NCBI RefSeq assembly: GCF_900110535.1
Contig: NZ_FOJA01000001.1
Location: forward strand, 186,001-250,000
Direction of reading: 5' to 3'
From: Halobacterium jilantaiense
Lineage (GTDB): Archaea > Halobacteriota > Halobacteria > Halobacteriales > Halobacteriaceae
Length of the DNA stretch: 64,000 nucleotides
The notes under the pieces were generated by a model. That model saw nothing but the letters and a program-made list of their open reading frames with translations. It had not been told where the DNA came from and did not search any database. Of this stretch, positions 60,863 through 64,000 are shown one piece after another. The position numbers were made by a program, and so were the translations under genes. Position 1 is the first letter of the stretch, and each line of letters begins with the position of its first letter.

Positions 60863-61441
60863 TCACGAGTTGGCGGTCGGCCGGCGGAGACGCCGCCGCA
60901 GCGCGCCCAACACGGGGGTGCCGTCCGCGACCCAGACGGCGAGTGCGACCGCCAGCAGCCCCAGTTCGGCCGCCAGATAGACCGCACCACGGGGCGTCGA
61001 GAGGAAGGCGGCGAACGAGCCCAGGAGTTCGCGGACGTGCGGCAGCGCGCCGTCCGCGCCGCCGCCGACGGGGACGAGCGGCCAGAACAGGAACCCGGCT
61101 CGGAGGTCACCGCGGACCGCGAGCGGGTAGAGGACGTCGCCAGCGAGGTGGCCGGCCCAGCCGACGACGAACGCGGCGGTACCGCGCAGTGACCCGCGGC
61201 GGACGCCCAGTGCCGTGGCGACGGCGGCCAGCGGGAGCAGCGCGAACAGCGAGTGCGCCAGGGACTTCCCGGCCGGCAGCACGTCGAGGATCCACGCCAG
61301 CGGCTTGTCGACGAGGTCGGGCGCGACCGCCGCGACGCCCACGACGAGCGCGCCCCGGGTCGACGGCGGCTCACCCCAGACCAGACGGCTGCACGCCGAG
61401 TACGCGAGGTAGCCCACGGCGACGTGTTCCCACGGCCACAT
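60863..61441 (-). CDS. Membrane-bound metal-dependent hydrolase (YdjM-like)
   Basis: This 192-aa protein has about five membrane helices. It begins MWPWEHVAVGYLAYSACSRLVWG with the HxxxGY pattern, and later shows AVAPDLVDKPLAW, GKSLAHSLFALLPL and GWAGHLAGDVLYPLAVRG. These conserved His/Asp positions define the LexA-binding/YdjM (DUF457) membrane hydrolase family, which may cut membrane lipids. It starts 1 nt after the DUF1616 stop, so the two are co-transcribed. Confidence 0.8.
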   Translation of the reverse strand: MWPWEHVAVGYLAYSACSRLVWGEPPSTRGALVVGVAAVAPDLVDKPLAWILDVLPAGKSLAHSLFALLPLAAVATALGVRRGSLRGTAAFVVGWAGHLAGDVLYPLAVRGDLRAGFLFWPLVPVGGGADGALPHVRELLGSFAAFLSTPRGAVYLAAELGLLAVALAVWVADGTPVLGALRRRLRRPTANS

Positions 61442-61442
61442 C

Positions 61443-62474
61443 TCAGGCCCCGTCGGCGGGCGAGACGTCGACCCAGAGCGTGAGGTGCTCGGTCGCGGAC
61501 GCCCCGGTGGGCTCCGCCGGCGGGTCGCCTGCGTAGACGAGCACGCGCAGCCGGAGGTCCTCCCCGAGCAGGTCCGGCGTCACGGAGACGGCCTGCTGGG
61601 CGCGCTCGCCGTCTCCGAGCGACAGCGACTCGCGGCCGAGCTCCTGCTGTTCGAGGACGCTCACAGACTCGCCGTCCGTCTGCACGCGCTGGAGGACCAC
61701 CACCGTCGTGTAGTCGGTGGCCGCCCCCTCGTGGTTCTCGACGACGAGCGTGAACGACGCGGGCTCGCCCGCGGTCAGGTCCGTCGGGTAGTCGCCCGCG
61801 ACCAGCTTGCCGTCCGACTCCGTGAGCAGCGCGGCCTCGGTGTAGGCCTCTCCGGACTGCGGGGCGGCCAGCCCGACCGCGAGCGCGGCCACCGCGGCGA
61901 CCACCGCGACGGCGAGCGCGACGTTCAGCGCCGCGTCCACGCCGGAGCCCGCGTCGACAGTCGCCGCCCGGGCTTCGTCGTGCCAGCGGTCGACCGGCGC
62001 GGTCGCGCGGTCGCCGGGGGCCAGCCGGGCTCGCAGGCCGCCGGCGGCCAGCGCGGCGACGGCCGTCAGCGCGACGACGACTGTCACCAGCGGCGCGGTG
62101 GCGAACGACGACCCGGCCAGCGAGAGCGCGAGCGCGAGCAACACCAGGACGACGACGGAGACGGCCAGCGAGAGCGCGACGCGCTCGACCCACTCAACGC
62201 CCGGCCGCCGCAGCACCGCCGCGGACAGCACCGTCCCGTCCCCGCCGCCGTCCGGCGGCTCGGCGGGGAACAGCGCGGCGACGACCGCGTAGCCGGGCAG
62301 GAAGAACAACAACGGACCTGCGACCAGCACTCGCATCGGCCCCTCGACGACCCCGGACAGCACGAGGAAGCCGCCAGTCAGGGCGTACGCTAGCACCGCG
62401 CCGAGGTCGCCGAACTCGCGGAGGAAGCCCCGCGCCGGGCCGTGCGCGTTCTCGGTCGCCGTCGCACGCCTCAT
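61443..62474 (-). CDS. DUF1616 membrane protein
   Basis: This 343-aa protein has two N-terminal helices (LGAVLAYALTGGFLVLSG; VLVAGPLLFFLPGYAVVAALFP), typical of DUF1616. Two more helices near 90-150 precede a soluble, beta-rich outward domain (about 200-343: LTAGEPASFTLVVENHEGAATDYT), which looks like an Ig-fold. DUF1616 genes are common in haloarchaeal S-layer glycosylation regions. The promoter motif at 62547 is upstream; a 14-codon frame lies between. Confidence 0.82.
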   Translation of the reverse strand: MRRATATENAHGPARGFLREFGDLGAVLAYALTGGFLVLSGVVEGPMRVLVAGPLLFFLPGYAVVAALFPAEPPDGGGDGTVLSAAVLRRPGVEWVERVALSLAVSVVVLVLLALALSLAGSSFATAPLVTVVVALTAVAALAAGGLRARLAPGDRATAPVDRWHDEARAATVDAGSGVDAALNVALAVAVVAAVAALAVGLAAPQSGEAYTEAALLTESDGKLVAGDYPTDLTAGEPASFTLVVENHEGAATDYTTVVVLQRVQTDGESVSVLEQQELGRESLSLGDGERAQQAVSVTPDLLGEDLRLRVLVYAGDPPAEPTGASATEHLTLWVDVSPADGA

Positions 62475-62515
62475 CGCGGTTCCCCCATCGTCGGCTCGGT
62501 CGCGTACCGAAGCAT
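62471..62515 (-). CDS. Possible 14-codon leader peptide before the DUF1616 gene
   Basis: MLRYATEPTMGEPR starts at the ATG at 62515, 31 nt after the promoter motif. It ends in a TGA that overlaps the ATG of the DUF1616 gene (ATGA). If transcripts are leaderless, ribosomes would enter here and reinitiate on the main gene. The sequence gives no further support for a functional peptide. Confidence 0.28.
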   Translation of the reverse strand: MLRYATEPTMGEPR

Positions 62516-62546
62516 CTGAACGTCGGAGTGCACGCCGACCGGGTGG

Positions 62547-62554
62547 TTTGTTAT
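62547..62554 (-). promoter_or_regulatory. ATAACAAT promoter motif variant, copy 9
   Basis: ATAACAAA (one mismatch) on the minus strand, preceded by CC. It ends 31 nt before the ATG at 62515 and 72 nt before the DUF1616 ATG. Confidence 0.45.
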
Positions 62555-62721
62555 GGAGCGGGTATCGCGTCGACCGTCCGCCAGCGGTCCCGAATCCGTG
62601 CGCCCGCGCTGCCGTCGCTGCGCGCCTGCAGCGCGGCGTGACACGCCGGCGTCACTGGGCCGCGTAAGCACTACCTTCGACAGTTCGGAAAGCAGAGGCC
62701 GTCAGACGGCGAAAGCTCCGG

Positions 62722-62729
62722 CTTACAAT
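62722..62729 (+). promoter_or_regulatory. ATAACAAT-like motif, copy 10
   Basis: CTTACAAT (two mismatches) ends 29 nt before the ATG at 62759, the same spacing as the better copies. Confidence 0.4.
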
Positions 62730-62758
62730 GTGTGCTTACTACATCTGACCGGTGTCGT

Positions 62759-64000
62759 ATGCTCGACGTACACACCTCCGGGGGCCGCGGTGTGACGGCG
62801 CTGGTCGTCGCAGCGCTCGTCGCAACCGCCGGCATCCCGGTCGCGACCGCCACCAGCACCACCACGGCGACTCAGGTCTCGGCCTGCGGGACCATCGACT
62901 CACCCGGCGTCTACGAGATCACCGCGAACGTCACGGACGCGCCCACCGACGGCTGCATCGTCGTCACCGCGGACGACGTCGTCCTCGCCGGGAACGGCCA
63001 CCGCGTCGCCACCGCGAACGGCACCGGACCGGGCGTCCTCGTGCGTGACGCCAGCCGCGTGAGCGTCGACGGGCTCGTCCTCGACGGCTGGGCGACCGGC
63101 GTGGCCTACCGGAACGTCTCCGGTGGCGGGGTCCTCGACGTGACGGTCCGGAACAGCACTACGGGTGTCGGCCTCACCGACGCCACGGCGGACGTCACCG
63201 TCGACTCCGCCACGGTCACGAACGCGTCGACGGGCGTCCGGCTCGCTGGCGACGGCGACAGCGTCCTCTCTCGGAGCAGCGTCGACGCCCCGAACGGCAC
63301 GGGCGTCGCCGTCCACAGCGATGCGTCGACGGTCGTCGCGACCACTGTCGCGAACGCCAGCACTGGCGTCCGCGTGACGACTGCGTACGACGCGGCCGTC
63401 ACTCGGAACACCGTCGCGAACGCGACAACCGGTATCGCCGTCGAGGAGGCCGGCGGCGTCGACGTCGAGAGCAACGAGGTGACCTACGTCGGCGGGCGCG
63501 CCATCTTCGTCGGCGGCGACCTGTCGCCCAGGTACGTCGAACCGCCGCGCGCACCCGACGGCAGCCAGGTGTTCCACGCGACGGCGTTCCAGCCGAATCG
63601 CGTCGGCCACGAGGTGACGAACAACACGGTCGCCGGCGGCAACGACTACGGCGTGCTCGTCGTCGACGCGGTGGACGCCGAAATCACCGGGAACGACGTG
63701 ACCGACACCGAGGACGGCATCGGGCTCGGACACACCGAGGGCGTCCGCGTCGCGAACAACTCGGTGACGGCCGTCGGCGACGACGGCGTCCACCTCGCGA
63801 ACGCCGACGGCACCGTGTTCGCGTGGAACACCATCGACGGCACCGGCGACGACGGCGTCTACGTCGTCGGCGACCGAAACCGGGTCGCGAACAACACGCT
63901 CGCGAACGCGACCGACGACGGCGTCGACGTCCAGAACGGCGCGCTCGCCGCGCTCGTCGACAACCACGTCACCGACAGCGGCGACGACGCGCTGTTCCTG
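62759..64000 (+). CDS. Secreted right-handed beta-helix (NosD-like) protein, 3' part missing
   Basis: The first 414 codons are in the window and the frame is open to the end. A signal peptide (MLDVHTSGGRGVTALVVAAL to about residue 32) is followed by ACGTIDSPGVYEITANVTDAPTDGC and then regular parallel beta-helix repeats of the NosD/periplasmic copper-binding type (DDVVLAGNGHRVATANG, TNNTVAGGNDYGVLVVDA, ANNSVTAVGDDGVHLANA). The many N-x-S/T sequons suggest heavy N-glycosylation at the surface. The C-terminal anchor cannot be seen. It is divergent from the DUF1616 unit. Confidence 0.85.
   Translation, partial: MLDVHTSGGRGVTALVVAALVATAGIPVATATSTTTATQVSACGTIDSPGVYEITANVTDAPTDGCIVVTADDVVLAGNGHRVATANGTGPGVLVRDASRVSVDGLVLDGWATGVAYRNVSGGGVLDVTVRNSTTGVGLTDATADVTVDSATVTNASTGVRLAGDGDSVLSRSSVDAPNGTGVAVHSDASTVVATTVANASTGVRVTTAYDAAVTRNTVANATTGIAVEEAGGVDVESNEVTYVGGRAIFVGGDLSPRYVEPPRAPDGSQVFHATAFQPNRVGHEVTNNTVAGGNDYGVLVVDAVDAEITGNDVTDTEDGIGLGHTEGVRVANNSVTAVGDDGVHLANADGTVFAWNTIDGTGDDGVYVVGDRNRVANNTLANATDDGVDVQNGALAALVDNHVTDSGDDALFL

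Noticed and set aside
62471-62671. 66-codon reading ending in the leader frame
   Set aside because: Only the last 14 codons lie downstream of the promoter motif; the rest is Arg-rich and crosses it.
1-64000. CRISPR arrays, insertion sequences, transposases, rRNA genes
   Set aside because: No regularly spaced repeats, transposase motifs, terminal inverted repeats or rRNA sequence were noticed anywhere in the window.

Overview
The window comes from an extremely halophilic archaeon (class Halobacteria). The evidence is very high G+C, proteins loaded with Asp and Glu, many GTG starts, A/T-poor promoters about 25 nt upstream of probably leaderless start codons, Tat lipoprotein signals, PGF-CTERM tails, and archaeal marker genes: the L1-L10(P0)-L12 ribosomal operon, Gar1, SRP19, FEN1, Trm5, diphthine synthase and a presenilin-type protease. 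The order GTPase / 68-aa protein / rpl11 / rpl1-rpl10-rpl12 matches my recollection of Halobacterium. No insertion sequence, CRISPR array or rRNA was seen.

Layout. 1-2.1 kb: two PH-domain membrane proteins and fumarase. 2.3-8.7 kb: a complete sugar ABC transporter operon (binding lipoprotein, two permeases, ATPase), a DUF4013 protein and an AGE-family sugar epimerase. 8.8-15.1 kb: housekeeping genes (BolA-like, FEN1, GNAT, methyltransferase, ornithine cyclodeaminase family, presenilin homologue, Gar1, SRP19) with small membrane proteins between them. 15.1-18.6 kb: a divergent btuF / btuCD corrinoid (or related metal-chelate) uptake locus around a palindromic control region. 18.7-24.3 kb: a surface metalloprotease and two tandem sensor kinases. 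25.2-28.9 kb: tRNA-Thr(CGU) with a duplicated 3' end, then translation-modification genes (Trm5, Dph5, TrmO). 29.3-33.6 kb: GTPase and ribosomal protein genes.

35-64 kb: a surface-glycan region. It holds secreted beta-helix proteins, two alkaline-phosphatase-superfamily proteins, and a tightly overlapping seven-gene operon. The first four genes of that operon look like the Wbp D-E-B-A set, which makes UDP-2,3-diacetamido-2,3-dideoxyglucuronate from UDP-GlcNAc. Two NodB-like proteins and a DUF354 protein follow in the same operon. After it come a FemAB-like acyltransferase, a GT4 glycosyltransferase, a GT-C-like membrane protein, a Wzx-type flippase, a nucleotide-sugar epimerase, an ATP-grasp ligase, a ParB-fold protein, a second Gfo/Idh oxidoreductase and DUF1616/YdjM-type membrane proteins. 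Together these can supply an acidic diacetamido sugar, assemble and modify a glycan, and export it.

The most striking non-genic signal is a short motif, ATAACAAT or a close variant, upstream of about ten transcription starts in this glycan region. It usually ends 24-31 nt before a start codon, where a TATA box would lie, and suggests a dedicated promoter or regulon.
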